Position numbers and translations under genes: made by a program | The notes under the pieces: generated by a model | Told to the model about the DNA's origin: nothing | Databases searched by the model: none | The model's input: only the letters and a program-made list of their open reading frames with translations | NCBI GenBank assembly: GCA_946807835.1 | Contig: OX327690.1 | Location: forward strand, 12,930,501-12,994,500 | Reading direction: 5' to 3' | From: Ailanthus altissimus | Taxonomy: Eukaryota > Streptophyta > Magnoliopsida > Sapindales > Simaroubaceae | Length of the DNA: 64,000 nt | Shown here: piece by piece, positions 10,056 to 20,514 of the stretch | Position numbering within the stretch: position 1 is the stretch's first letter | How the letters are laid out: every line of letters begins with the position of its first letter

Positions 10056-10709
10056 ATGGAGGAAACCTCAGCTCGTCGATTCACAAAAATTTGTGTCTTT
10101 TGTGGATCCAACCCTGGGAATACTGAAGAGTTTACAAAAGTTGCAGAAAATCTTGGTAAGGTATTAGCTGAGCGAAATATACATTTAGTATATGGAGGAG
10201 GTAACCGAGGGTTAATGGGGTCTGTGGCAAAAGCTGCACACAATAAAGGTAGTCGAGTTTTGGGTATCATTCCAAAACCTCTAGCTATTGAAAATATTGT
10301 AGGAAAAACAATTGGGGATGAGTTACAAGTCTCATCTATGCACGAGCGAATGGCTCAAATGCTTAGGCATGCGGATGCTTTCATAGCTCTACCAGGAGGT
10401 TTCGGGACCTTGGAAGAAATTTTTCAAATTGTCTCATGGGCACAATTACAAATCCACCAAAAACCCATTGGTTTGTTAAATGTTAATGGTTTTTACGACG
10501 GGTTGATATCTTTTCTTGACTATGCAGCGGGAACACAATTCATCCCACTTCTAGCACGACGGATTCTTATTTCAGCTCCAACTGTTGATCAACTGATTGA
10601 TCAATTGCAGTCTTTTATTCCTCTGTCTAATCCAACATTGCATCAGTTAGATTGGTCTACTCATGACAGTCAGAAGAAGCGCAAAATAGACTTAAATCTC
10701 ACTCCGTAG
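10056..10709 (+). CDS. LOG: Cytokinin riboside 5'-monophosphate phosphoribohydrolase (LOG family), intronless
   Basis: LOG enzymes release active free-base cytokinins from cytokinin nucleotides in one step, in the cytosol and nucleus. This 217-aa protein has the usual family length (~215) and fold signatures in order: FTKICVFCGSNPGN (9-22), the nucleotide-binding VYGGGNRGLMG (45-55), MHER with Arg98, and PGGFGTLEE (113-121) with Glu121, the family's catalytic Arg/Glu pair. GGGNRG replaces the more usual GGGS(I/M)G, so it is a divergent subfamily member. The start is the first ATG in this frame (10056), just after the shared leader; an in-frame upstream GTG is not a plausible plant start. Plant LOG genes are typically multi-exon, whereas this frame has no introns, pointing to a retrocopy. 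It lies antisense within the 4488-14007 retrotransposon, with its own TATA box and poly(A) signal, and shows no disabling change. Whether it is expressed is unknown. Confidence 0.93.
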   Translation: MEETSARRFTKICVFCGSNPGNTEEFTKVAENLGKVLAERNIHLVYGGGNRGLMGSVAKAAHNKGSRVLGIIPKPLAIENIVGKTIGDELQVSSMHERMAQMLRHADAFIALPGGFGTLEEIFQIVSWAQLQIHQKPIGLLNVNGFYDGLISFLDYAAGTQFIPLLARRILISAPTVDQLIDQLQSFIPLSNPTLHQLDWSTHDSQKKRKIDLNLTP

Positions 10710-10763
10710 CCTCTATTGTATTTTTGTTGCTGCTATTGTTGTTGTGTTGTTGTTTTCCTTTTC

Positions 10764-10838
10764 AATAAAAGTTGTTTCAATTGATGTCTTCAATACTCTA
10801 CTTCTCTATATTTTGTCATTGAGAAAATTATCTCAATT
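10764..10838 (+). terminator. LOG poly(A) signal and Athila-like 3' motif
   Basis: AATAAA at 10764-10769 in CAATAAAAGTTGTTTCA, then TATTTTGTCATTGAGAAAAT and TATCTCAATTTG (10811-10840). The LOG pseudogene has the matching series CAATAAAAGATGTTTCA and TATTTTGACATTGAGGACAA/TGTCTCAATCTGG (28918-28997). CATTGAGGACAATGT is a motif I know from the 3' untranslated region of Athila-type gypsy elements, so this segment appears to be retroelement-derived, not native LOG flank. Confidence 0.65.
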
Positions 10839-10839
10839 T

Positions 10840-11134
10840 GCTCTATCACATGCAAATTATCATTATAAGATATTCAACATCACTCTTACTAAGCATATTA
10901 GTCATAACTTAAAAGAAAATCTAAATGGTAACATTAAGATCCACAAGGTACCATTATCCACAACAACAACAATCTTAGCAGCTCTTGGATACTGTGTCAT
11001 CTTCACAAAATCATACAAAATTTAAGGAATATGTCAAACTTTTACACAACAAAGCTACAAATATAATCCTAAGGATTTGGCATCTGCTCGGTTCCCTTGA
11101 CTCGACACTTAAAAGTCTACAGAATCATATCTTA
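10840..11134 (-). other. Leader remnant of the chromovirus parent
   Basis: Between the LOG 3' end and the primer-binding site. On the minus strand the PBS is followed by leader-like sequence containing GGGAACCGAGCAGATGCC, with no gag reading frame. No plus-strand gene is recognised; the short plus-strand frames here have no domain. Confidence 0.45.
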
Positions 11135-11146
11135 GCTCTGATACCA
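11135..11146 (-). promoter_or_regulatory. Primer-binding site for tRNA-iMet
   Basis: Minus strand TGGTATCAGAGC, the standard plant retrotransposon primer site matching the 3' end of initiator methionine tRNA. It lies 8 nt inside the 5' LTR terminus at 11155. With the polypurine tract at the other end it fixes the element's orientation as minus. Confidence 0.93.
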
Positions 11147-11154
11147 ATAAAAGC

Positions 11155-14007
11155 TGTCACGCCCCAGACCCAAAAGATCCGACACACGACATCACTTACA
11201 TTCATTCACTGCATGTGCACTCATAAATAATATTACACAAAATTTTCAACTTTCGTTCAACACAGAAATCCTTAGCAAGTTGCTAGTAAGTTCAACACTA
11301 AAATCAACCATAACCTAACATATAAATATAAACTTCTCTTGACAATATTTAAACATTCATTTCAATTTCTTTCAGAATTATAGCAATTGAATTATGACTG
11401 GGACAATTATTAAACCGGAGATACGCAGAGTTTTCTCAGAGATTAACACTCTACTACGTCACCAGTAGCAACTTTGTTACCGGGAGCCCAGAATATATCC
11501 ATTGCAAATTCTTACTTAAAATCATCCAATAACCACACTTTATAAAACTTAAACCAAATCCAATCCACACACAATGAAATAATACATAAGTATTTATTCA
11601 ATAGGGACAAACCAAATATCCTATCCCACGTGTCCCCAAATGAAACACACAACAACCTAGCAACTTAGGGAACCCAAGGAACAGCAGAAGCCTTGCCAAA
11701 TCCGCTAAGCACACATGTACCTTATTTACCTGAAATCACCATAAACTATAATGAGTATAAAACTCAGTAAGCATACTAATTTTTCATATATCAAATACAA
11801 ATACATATATGTACACAATGCATATGTATGATATGCTGTGATCAATCAAAATCATAATCTTATCAAATCACATATCATGTAAGCGCTTACACATTCTTTC
11901 AAAACACATAATAGGAATACCATTACTCAACTACTACTTAGTAGGACTTACATATCACATATCACATAATGAGCCAAATGTCACTCGTAGGTGACATACC
12001 GTATGAGAGGAATAGTACAAGTGAGGTCTTTAAATCACACATATATAACGCTTATGCCCGAAGGTAAAAGCCAAACCCTCACCCTGATCATCGGTGAGTC
12101 CTCTCACATGTACCAATACGCCACCACACGAATGTGATGACTCACACTTCCTTTAGGTACCAATAGGATCCTCCCTACATACGGAACACATAACATATAC
12201 CAATCCCGAAGGAAAGGCCACACATAAAGGCTCCACAAATCACATAAAATGCCTACTAAGTTAATAGTGAGTTCAAGTACCCTCAAATCACAAAATATTT
12301 CTCATGGACATATTACACTTCAAAAGCTTTCTTTGTTAAACGCATCTTATTTTGGAAAGCTCACTTTCAAAAACACATGTATGTCCATGCTCAATGTCAA
12401 TGCTCACATTCATAAACATATATTCACATTTCATATCAAAATATACTTTGACATATCATAAACATATTCTTAACCCCATTTACAAAATCATACAAAACAA
12501 TTATTATGTTTATTGTGATTCCAGTAGTAAGTCTAGTATACTTACCTCTTAACACTTTCAGCTACAAGGCTTAAATCTCCTTAACCTATCAATGGAGATT
12601 AATCCTTTCATAAGCCTCACAATTCACACAAAATACTTTAAATAGCTTACAAAATTATACACAATGCATTTATCACATCAAATTGGTCTAAATATTTGGT
12701 TTCTCAAAATCTGTCATTCTGACCACTTACACTTAACAAAAATTTCTAATACATCAAATGATGTCCAATTACTCCGAAATCAGAATATATCATTCTTGAC
12801 TCATATATACTTCTTATATATGAATATTATATCAAAATTCCTACGCAATCCATTCCATACACACCATCGAATCCAAACTACAAACCTGACAGGATCAAGA
12901 TACTTACTGAACAGTATTCAATCTCCCAATTTTATAAAATCATATACTAACTCAAAAATTATAAAACTACCACATAATTACTCTTGACACATATCTCAGT
13001 CCATGATAAATATTTGGCTTCCAAATAACTGCCAAAAGTATTTTAAAACTATTTTATTTCATAACTTTAAAAATCTGTTAATCAAATACTACAATGAGCT
13101 GATACACTTTAGAAATTCATAACACTTCAACCACATTGATCCAAATTCTCAATTCCGAGTATATCATATTAGACATATAAAATTATCATATTCCACAAAT
13201 TCATAATTTTTAAAGATCATTCAGCAGCTCAAAAATTATTTTCCACTGTATCATACTGTTTACACAGGAAATTTCTAGAATTCCAGGGTCATTTTGGTAA
13301 ATTCACTACAAATTCAATTTCTGAGATTTTCAGTCGATTCAAAGTCTCAGATGATCCTAAACATGTCTAATTTCATATACTCAAAATTCAAAACCAGAAT
13401 CGAATCACAACAATTTATAAAATTCCTAGATCAAGAGGTTATCCAGCAGAAATTTCATAATTCATCATGATTTATCAAACTATCTTATAGATCATCATCA
13501 ATTCTCACAACATCAAACGAAATACACATCAAATCCTTAATTATACATATTTTCAGAAATCAAAACTTAAAGAAATTAACTTAATTAACACCAATAAATT
13601 GATAATTAGTTGTGATATACCTCTAAAGATCCAAAATTCCAATTTCTTCTTCTTTTTCTTCTTCTTCTTCTCTTTCTCTCTCCTTTATTTCTCTCTTCTC
13701 TCTCTAAAAATGGGTAGCTCGACCAAAATGAGAGAATTAGGGTTTTTAAAAGTGTATTTTTATACTAAGTGGTTAATTTTTGGTATTTACGAATTCACCC
13801 CCAAAACTTTCAAAGTATAACAATTTGGTCCCTAAAATAATTCCAAAGTCTTGCAAATAAACCCAATACTAATAGTATATCCTTAACCTATAAAAACACT
13901 ACTAATCACAATATATAAATCAAGGATCACCCACATACAAATAAAATACGTATATTTATATATATAAATATACATATTCTTACCGGTTATGGATACTGGT
14001 TACTACA
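11155..14007 (-). repeat. 5' LTR of the LOG-carrying retrotransposon
   Basis: 2,853 bp, corresponding base for base to 4488-7340 wherever I compared them (offset 6,667; palindrome at 11878-11891). The right end TACTACA (14001-14007) is followed by target duplication CGCCC. Transcription of the element would start in this LTR and run leftward, antisense to LOG and the 397-aa ORF. Confidence 0.93.
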
Positions 14008-14012
14008 CGCCC

Positions 14013-16724
14013 CAGACCCAAAAGATCTGACACACGACATCACTTACATTCATTCAATAATACTTAAACATTCATTTTTAATTTCTTTCATAATTATAGC
14101 AATTGAATTATGACTGGGACAATTACTAAACCGGAGATACGTAGAGTTTTCTCAGAGATTAACACTCTACTACGTCACCAGTAGCAACTTTGTTATCGGA
14201 AGCCCAGAATATATTCATTGCAAATTCTTACTTAAAATCAATCCATTACTACACTTGGTGAAACTTAAACTAAATTCAACCACACACAATAAAATAATAC
14301 ATAAGTATTTATTCAACAGGGACAAATTAAATATTTTATCTCACGTGTCTCCAAATAAAACACTTAGCAACCTAACAACTTAGGGAACCCAAGGAACAGC
14401 AGAAGCCTTGCCAAATCCGCTAAGCACACATGTACCTTATTTACCTGAAATCACCATAAACTATAATGAGTATAAAACTCAGTAAGCATACTAGTTTTTC
14501 ATATATCAAATACAAATACATATATGTACACAATGCATATGTATGATATGCTGTGATCAATCAAAATCAAAATCTTATCAAATAACATATCATGTAAGCG
14601 CTTACACATTCTTTCAAAACACATAATAGGAATACCATTACTCGACTACTACTTAGTAGGACTTACATATCACATATCACATAATGAGCCAAATGTCACT
14701 CGTAGGTGACATACCGTATGAGAGGAATAGTACAAGTGAGGTCTTGAAATTACACATATATAATGCTCATGCCCGAAGATAAAAGCCAAACCCTCACCCT
14801 GATCATCGGTGAGTCCTCTCACATGCACCAATACGCCACCACACGAATGTGATGACTCACACTTCCTTTAGGTACCAATAGGATCCTCCCAACATACGGA
14901 ACACATAACATATACCAATCTCGAAGTAAATGCCACACATAAAGGCTCCACAAATCACATAAAATGCCTACTAAGTTAACAGTGAGTTCAAATACCCTCA
15001 AAACACAAAATATTTCTCATGGACATATTACACTTCAAAAGCTTTCTTTATTAAACACATCTTATTTTGAAAGCTCACTTTCAAAAACACATGTATGTCC
15101 ATGCTCAATGTCAATGCTCACATTCATAAACACATGTCTTTCAAATTTCATATCATATATACTTTGACATAACATAAACATATTCTTAACCCCATTTGCA
15201 AAATCATACAAAACAATTACTATGTTTATTGTGATTTCAGTAAAAAGTCTAGTATACTTACCTCTTAGCACCTTTCGGTACAAGGCTTAAATCTCCTTAA
15301 CCTATCAATGGAGATTAATCCTTTCATAAGCCTCACAATTCACAAAAAAATACTTTAAATAGCTTACAAAATTATACACAATGCATTTATCACATCAAAT
15401 TGGTCTAATTACTTGATTTCTCAAAACCTGTCATTCTGACCACTTACACTTAACAAAATTTTCTAATACATCAAATGATGTACAATTACTCCAAAATCAG
15501 AATATATCATTCTTGACTCATATATCCTTCTTATATATGAATATTATATCAAAATTCCTACACAATCCATTCCATACACACCATCAAATCCAAACTACTA
15601 ACCTGACAGGATCAAGATACTTACTGAACAGTATTCCATCTCCCAATTTTATAAAATCATATACTAACTCAAAAATTATAAAAATATCACATAATTACTC
15701 TTAACACATATCTCAGTTTATGATAAATATTTCACTTCCAAATCACTGCCAAAAGTATTTTAAAACTATTTTATTCTATAGCTTTAAAAATTTGTTAATC
15801 AAATACTGCAATGAGCTGATACACTTTAGGAAATCATAACACTTCAACCACATTGATCTAAATTCTCAATTCCGAGTATATCATATTAGATATATAAAAT
15901 TATCATATTCCACAAATTCATAATTTTTGAAGATCATTCAGTAGGACAAAAATTATTTTTCACTGTACTATACTGTTTACACAGGAAATTTCCAGAATTT
16001 CAGGGTCATTTTGGTAAATTCACTATAAATTCAATTTCCAGAATTTTCAATCAATTCAAAGTCTCAGATGATCCTCAACATGTCTAATTTCATATACTCA
16101 AAATTAAAAACTAGAATCGAATCACAATAATTTATAAAATGCTTGGATCAAGAGACTATCAAGCCGAAATTCTACAATCCATCATGATTTATCAAGCTAT
16201 TTTATAGATCATCATCAATTCTCAAATTATCATACGAAATACACATCAAATACTCAATCATACATATTTCCAGAAATCAAAACTTAAATAAATTAACATA
16301 ATTAACACCAATAAATTGAGAAATAGTTGTGATATACCTCTTAAAATCAAAAATTCCAATTTCTTCTTCTTTTTCTTCTCATTCTTCTCTTTTTCTCCCC
16401 TCTTTTTCTCTCTTCTCTCTCTCTAAAAGAGGTAGCTCGACCAAAATGAGAGAATTAGGGTTTTAAAAGTGTATTTTTATACTAAGTGGCTAATTTTTAG
16501 TATTTATGAATTTACCCCCAAAACTTTCAAAGTATTACAATTTGATCCATAAAATAAATCTAAAGTCTTGCAATTAAACCCAATGCTAATAGTATAACCT
16601 TAACCTATACAAACACTACTAATAATAATATATAAATCAAGTATCACCCACATACAAATAAAATACGTATATTTATACATATATAAATAATTACTCTTAC
16701 CAGTTGTGGATACTGGTTACTACA
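14013..16724 (-). mobile_element. Solo LTR C (remaining 2,712 bp) of the same family
   Basis: Continuation of the LTR whose first 10 bp are at 4478-4487; together they are 2,722 bp, exactly the length of solo LTR D (34180-36901), to which it matches at offset 20,177. Flanked by TTTGA (4473-4477 and 16725-16729). No internal region is present, so it is a solo LTR left by LTR-LTR recombination. Relative to the 2,853-bp LTRs it lacks ~130 bp near the U5 end (after the ACATTCATTCA stretch) and has many substitutions, so it is an older subfamily member. Confidence 0.9.
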
Positions 16725-16855
16725 TTTGAACTCCTTCAGATTATATAATGCATGTAGCATTACAAATATTGAACCATTTAATAATAGTAATTAGCGATTT
16801 AACAAATAATGAACTGTATAAATATCATAAAATAAAATATTCATGCAACAATGGG
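16725..16855 (-). mobile_element. TTTGA target duplication and copia LTR head, left copy
   Basis: TTTGA (16725-16729) then, on the minus strand from 16855, a copia LTR start TGCATGAATATTTTA, related to TGTATGAATATTAATT at 20515 and 63849. It is the part of the LTR that continues at 4472 across the solo LTR insertion. Confidence 0.65.
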
Positions 16856-17590
16856 ATGGCACATGAGCACAAATTCTAACAATAACAGCCTTTGTCATCC
16901 AAGATCAATTGTGGTGCGTATGACTATTGAAAATTTTCATCGACATTTATTAAAGAACTTAAAAATTTTGTTGTCTAATGAGAGTTTTAGTACCACTTGT
17001 TCATAAGTTAAACTTGTAGTTAAATCATTATTTCTAAGATTAGTTTAGAATCTCCATCATGTTTACAAAGTTTCAAAGAGATATTTGTGGATCAAATTCA
17101 TTAACCAAGTGGACCTTTTTCTTTTTTTCTTTTCTATAATTTTGATTGATACAACTGCATGGTAGTCACATGTTTGTTTACTGTTTACACTAAATGTTGC
17201 ATTCCTAGATTACTCGTACAAATTATTAAATTAAGGGCACAATTCTTATACTACTCTATTAAAGCCATATGTTTAGATAATGCTGGTGAGATTACATCTA
17301 AAATATTTTATGACTATTATATATAAGTGGGAATTGATGTAGAACATCATGTGCAACATATTTACACAAAAATGGATTAACAAAATTCTTAACGATTATA
17401 TCACCCTACAATACACTAAAATGGGACATCAACTTCGCTTGGGTATTTATGGTAGTTTTAACTCACCAACAATTATAAGATATCTTGAACTGCTGATGGG
17501 TGATTTATTTATCATATGATTTGCCGATTATCATTTTGATGAAATAAATTTTCTATTATTAGGGGAGAGAAAATTGCCTCTTAAAGTAAG
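16856..17590 (+). pseudogene. Decayed copia integrase, first unit, left copy
   Basis: Plus-strand conceptual translation, with many stops and frame changes, gives copia integrase signatures: RDICG (DIxG start of the core), LDNAGEITSKIFYDYY (catalytic Asp region), VEHHVQHIYTKM, and RLGIYGSFNSPTIIRYLE...FADYHFDE downstream. These match the order in plant copia integrases. It ends where it meets an inverted copia LTR near 17590. Matches 37033-37767. Confidence 0.75.
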
Positions 17591-18895
17591 ACAAACAACT
17601 AATTGACCCACATGTGCCATGTGTCAACAACCTATTGGTCAACAACTAATTGTTAACTAATTGATGCACTTAACTCTTAAGTCTTGACACGTGTACGATT
17701 AGAGGGAAACTGAAGTAAATGTCCGGTTTGTTGAAATTTTCTACATCGAACTATTCAATCCGTTACGCTGCCCCAGTGCACAATGAGTACACTTCATATT
17801 GCGGGACTCTCTAGGTCTAGTCCCGATTTGTCAAACAGAACCATTCTGTGAGTCCGAGATTAATGCCTCACGCACACGTCACGGATATTACAAATCAGTG
17901 CAGTAGACTATACAAGTTGAGGTTATAGCGCATACATATAATCCTTCCACCAATCATATCCTAGAAGAGCAGAGATAGAGATTACTGCCGTCAAATCCCT
18001 ATGTGTTCATCCGTGAACTTATCTCCAGACACGTATTTTAATAAACAATATATGCAAACACTTTTACAATATTGTTTAACCCTAAATTCTTTTCCTAAGT
18101 TCGTTGCTTATGGCCATAAGACTTTCTAAGATACAGTCTCTGAGCATCTGGATATATTAACTCATCTTTGTGAGCTGACGGAATCTATATTTGTACACAC
18201 CGGACTCCATAAGCATCGAACCATATTCAGCGACACCCAGCGGTTGCACTATGAAAGGTCTGTGACATGTGTGGAACCAAAGTATGATGGATTACTTACA
18301 AGCCCACTGTGATACTCAGGTTAAAGGACCACGTATACTACTCAACTCGAGGGGACCTTCCATTGACAGCTTCATGGGATGTCTATAGGGGTTCTCGTTG
18401 AGTCTATTCAGTATTCAGTCCTCACTAACACCTGTATGCTATACGAATTTTTAGTAAGCCCATGGTTAGTTAAGAATAACCATCTAGGCCATCTAGGTAT
18501 AGTATACATTGGTCTATGTAAAAGGATTTCACCGATAGACCTGCATTGGTGAATTAAGACCAGGAACATATAATTTGAGAATAGACTTGCATATTAACAA
18601 TTCTTAGCACCTATTGCAACTATGTTATTACTAATGTATTCTCAGGTCCTTGTACCATCACATACAAGATTCTAACTTTTAGACTTCACTGATTAATATA
18701 ACATGTTAACTCTTGAGCATTTATAAATTTCAGTGATGTTAACTCTTGGCATTGATCTAAACTTCTTTAGAGCAAATCTGAACTCCTTCAGATCATATAA
18801 TATATGTAGCGTCATAAACATTGAACCATTTAATAACAGTAATTAACGATTTAACAAATAATAAACTGTATAAATATCATAAAATAAAATATTCA
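17591..18895 (-). mobile_element. Inverted copia LTR body, left copy
   Basis: The reverse complement resembles 20515-21800 (copia LTR in the gypsy gag): shared stretches around the GACCTCAACTTGTA, TTTGACAAATCGGG and ATTTGTAATAT sites, in the same order. It lies between two copies of the plus-strand copia integrase and lacks the LTR 3' end. It appears to be an LTR or element fragment inserted in opposite orientation. Confidence 0.65.
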
Positions 18896-19874
18896 TACAA
18901 CAATGGGATGGCACATGAGCACAAATTCTAACAATAACAGCCTTTGTCATCCAAGATCAATTGTGGTGCGTATGACTATTGAAAATTTTCATCGACATTT
19001 ATTAAAGAACTTAAAAATTCTGTTGTCTAATGAGAGTTTTAATACCACTTGTTCATAAGTTAAACTTGTAGTTAAATCATCATTTCTAAGATTAGTTTAG
19101 AATTTCCATCATGTTTACAAAGTTTCAAAGAGATATTTGTGGATCAAATTCATTAACCAAGTGGACCTTTTTCGTTTTTGCTTTTCTATAATTATGATTG
19201 ATACAACTGCATAGTAGTCACATGTTTGTTTACTGTTTACACTAAATGTTGCATTCCTAGATTACTCGTACAAATTATTAAATTGAGGGCACAATTCTTA
19301 TACTACTCTATTAAAGCCATATGTTTAGATAATGCTGGTGAGATTACATCTAAAATATTTTATGACTATTATATATAAGTGGCAATTGATGTAGAACATC
19401 ATGTGCCACATATTTACACAAAAATGGATTAACAAAATTCTTAACAATTATATCACCCTACAATACACTAAAATGGGACATCAACTTCGCTTAGGATTTA
19501 TGGTAGTTTTAACTCACCATCAATTATAAGATATCTTGAACCTCTGATGGGTGATCTGTTTACTGCATGATTTGTGGATTATCATTTTGATAAAATAAAA
19601 TTCTTATTATTAGGGGAGAGAAAATTGCCTCTTGAAGTAAAACATAAACTTTCTTGAAAAACAACTACCATGTCTTATTTGGATCATTACACAAATTATA
19701 TGAAAATGAAGTGTGAATGATTATTCATTTTCAAATAATTACAAATAAATTATCAGATGCATTTATAAAATGCATTAAAAGTAACCAAGTCATATATACC
19801 AGCTACTAGTACAGAAGCCTAGAAGATTGTTCTTGTAGAACAGTCTAATCAAAAAGTAGCTAATGAATCGTCTA
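18896..19874 (+). pseudogene. Decayed copia integrase, second unit, truncated at duplication junction
   Basis: Repeats the 16856-17590 integrase segment with small differences and extends beyond it into the post-integrase region. At 19874 the similarity to the right-hand block (up to 40051) stops and gypsy gag begins, marking the tandem duplication breakpoint. In the right-hand block the same copia reading continues into RT. Confidence 0.75.
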
Positions 19875-20514
19875 CAAAATCTTAGGCCAGGATCTATTTC
19901 TTTATTGGATGAGATGCAACAACAATTCCTAAAAATTTTTTTTCCCTCCCATAGAACAAATTCTTTCAAAAGACAAATCACCACTTTTTCCCAAAAACCA
20001 GGAGAGACCCTTTACCAATGTTGGGAAAGGTATAAAGAATTACTTAATACCTGTCCCCATCATGGTTTTGAAACATGGAGAGTAGTCTCAAATTTCTATG
20101 AGGGCTTAACACCTCAAGTTAGGCAAATGGTAGAAATGATGTGTAATGGAACATTTGAGGAAAAAGACCCAGAAGAGGCAATGAACTATCTTGACTTACT
20201 AGCAGAAAATGCTCAAAATTGGGACACTGCTGGTACCTGTGAGGCACCTAGCAAAAATCAAACCACTACATCTAGTGGGGGTATTTATCATCTTAAGGAA
20301 GACCATGACCTTCAAGCCAAATTAGCATCCCTTGCTAGAAAAGTCGAAACCTTAGAAATGAAAAAGAGTGGTCAAATAAAATCTGTTCAAGAAATTGTGT
20401 CACATTTGTGAAACCCATGATCACTCTACCAATGATTGCCCAACTTTGCCTGCATTTAGGGAATGTCTCCATGAACAAGCTGTTGGAGCTGGTGCTCACG
20501 TGCCATTCCAATAT
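19875..20514 (+). pseudogene. Athila-like gypsy gag, N-terminal part, 5' truncated
   Basis: Encodes gag sequence typical of Athila-type elements: RPGSIS, FFPSHRTNSFKRQITTFSQ, ETLYQCWERYKELL, CPHHGFETW, then coiled-coil-prone DLQAKLASLARKVETLEMKK. It is truncated at its 5' end by the tandem duplication junction. The frame stops at 20411, but shifting by one base gives an intact zinc knuckle CHICETHDHSTNDC (CX2CX4HX4C), so a single frameshift precedes the knuckle. The frame is then interrupted by a copia LTR from about 20490-20515 and resumes near 22617. Confidence 0.85.

Larger units (their letters stand above)
4488..14007 (-). mobile_element. Complete non-autonomous LTR retrotransposon carrying LOG and a 397-aa ORF
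   Basis: A 9,520-bp element with LTRs at 4488-7340 and 11155-14007 (2,853 bp each), flanked by the 5-bp target duplication CGCCC (4483-4487 and 14008-14012). Read on the minus strand it begins TGTAGTAACC and ends GGGCGTGACA. A primer-binding site complementary to tRNA-iMet (TGGTATCAGAGC, 11146-11135) lies 8 nt inside the 5' LTR, and a polypurine tract AAGGAGGGGAGAAT directly precedes the 3' LTR. Upstream of the tract is a chromovirus pol remnant reading NFEDEILIRRGE. Gag, RT, RNase H and integrase domains are absent, so it must depend on helper proteins. The internal 3.8 kb instead holds two plus-strand transcription units. I saw no difference between the LTRs and all reading frames in them are the same, so insertion was recent. 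It sits 10 bp inside a solo LTR of its own family. Confidence 0.93.
1495..19874. repeat. Left copy of the tandemly duplicated block (interrupted by a 9.5-kb insertion)
   Basis: 1495-4487 matches 31197-34189 at a constant offset of 29,702, and 14013-19874 matches 34190-40051 at a constant offset of 20,177. The difference between the offsets, 9,525 bp, equals the 9,520-bp LTR element at 4488-14007 plus its 5-bp target duplication. Only scattered base differences are visible between the copies (for example the G/A difference in the CCCTGTGG/CCCTATGG stretch near 1867/31569). The block's left part should lie outside the window. Confidence 0.9.

Noticed and set aside
4488..14007. LOG and the 397-aa ORF as ordinary host genes lying by chance between two LTRs
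   Set aside because: The target duplication, primer site and polypurine tract place both strictly within one element, and the empty site is preserved at 34180-34195.
16725..19874. Repeat spacing resembling an array (CRISPR-like)
   Set aside because: The repeats are kilobase-scale copia segments in a plant nuclear genome, with no short repeat-spacer pattern anywhere in the window.
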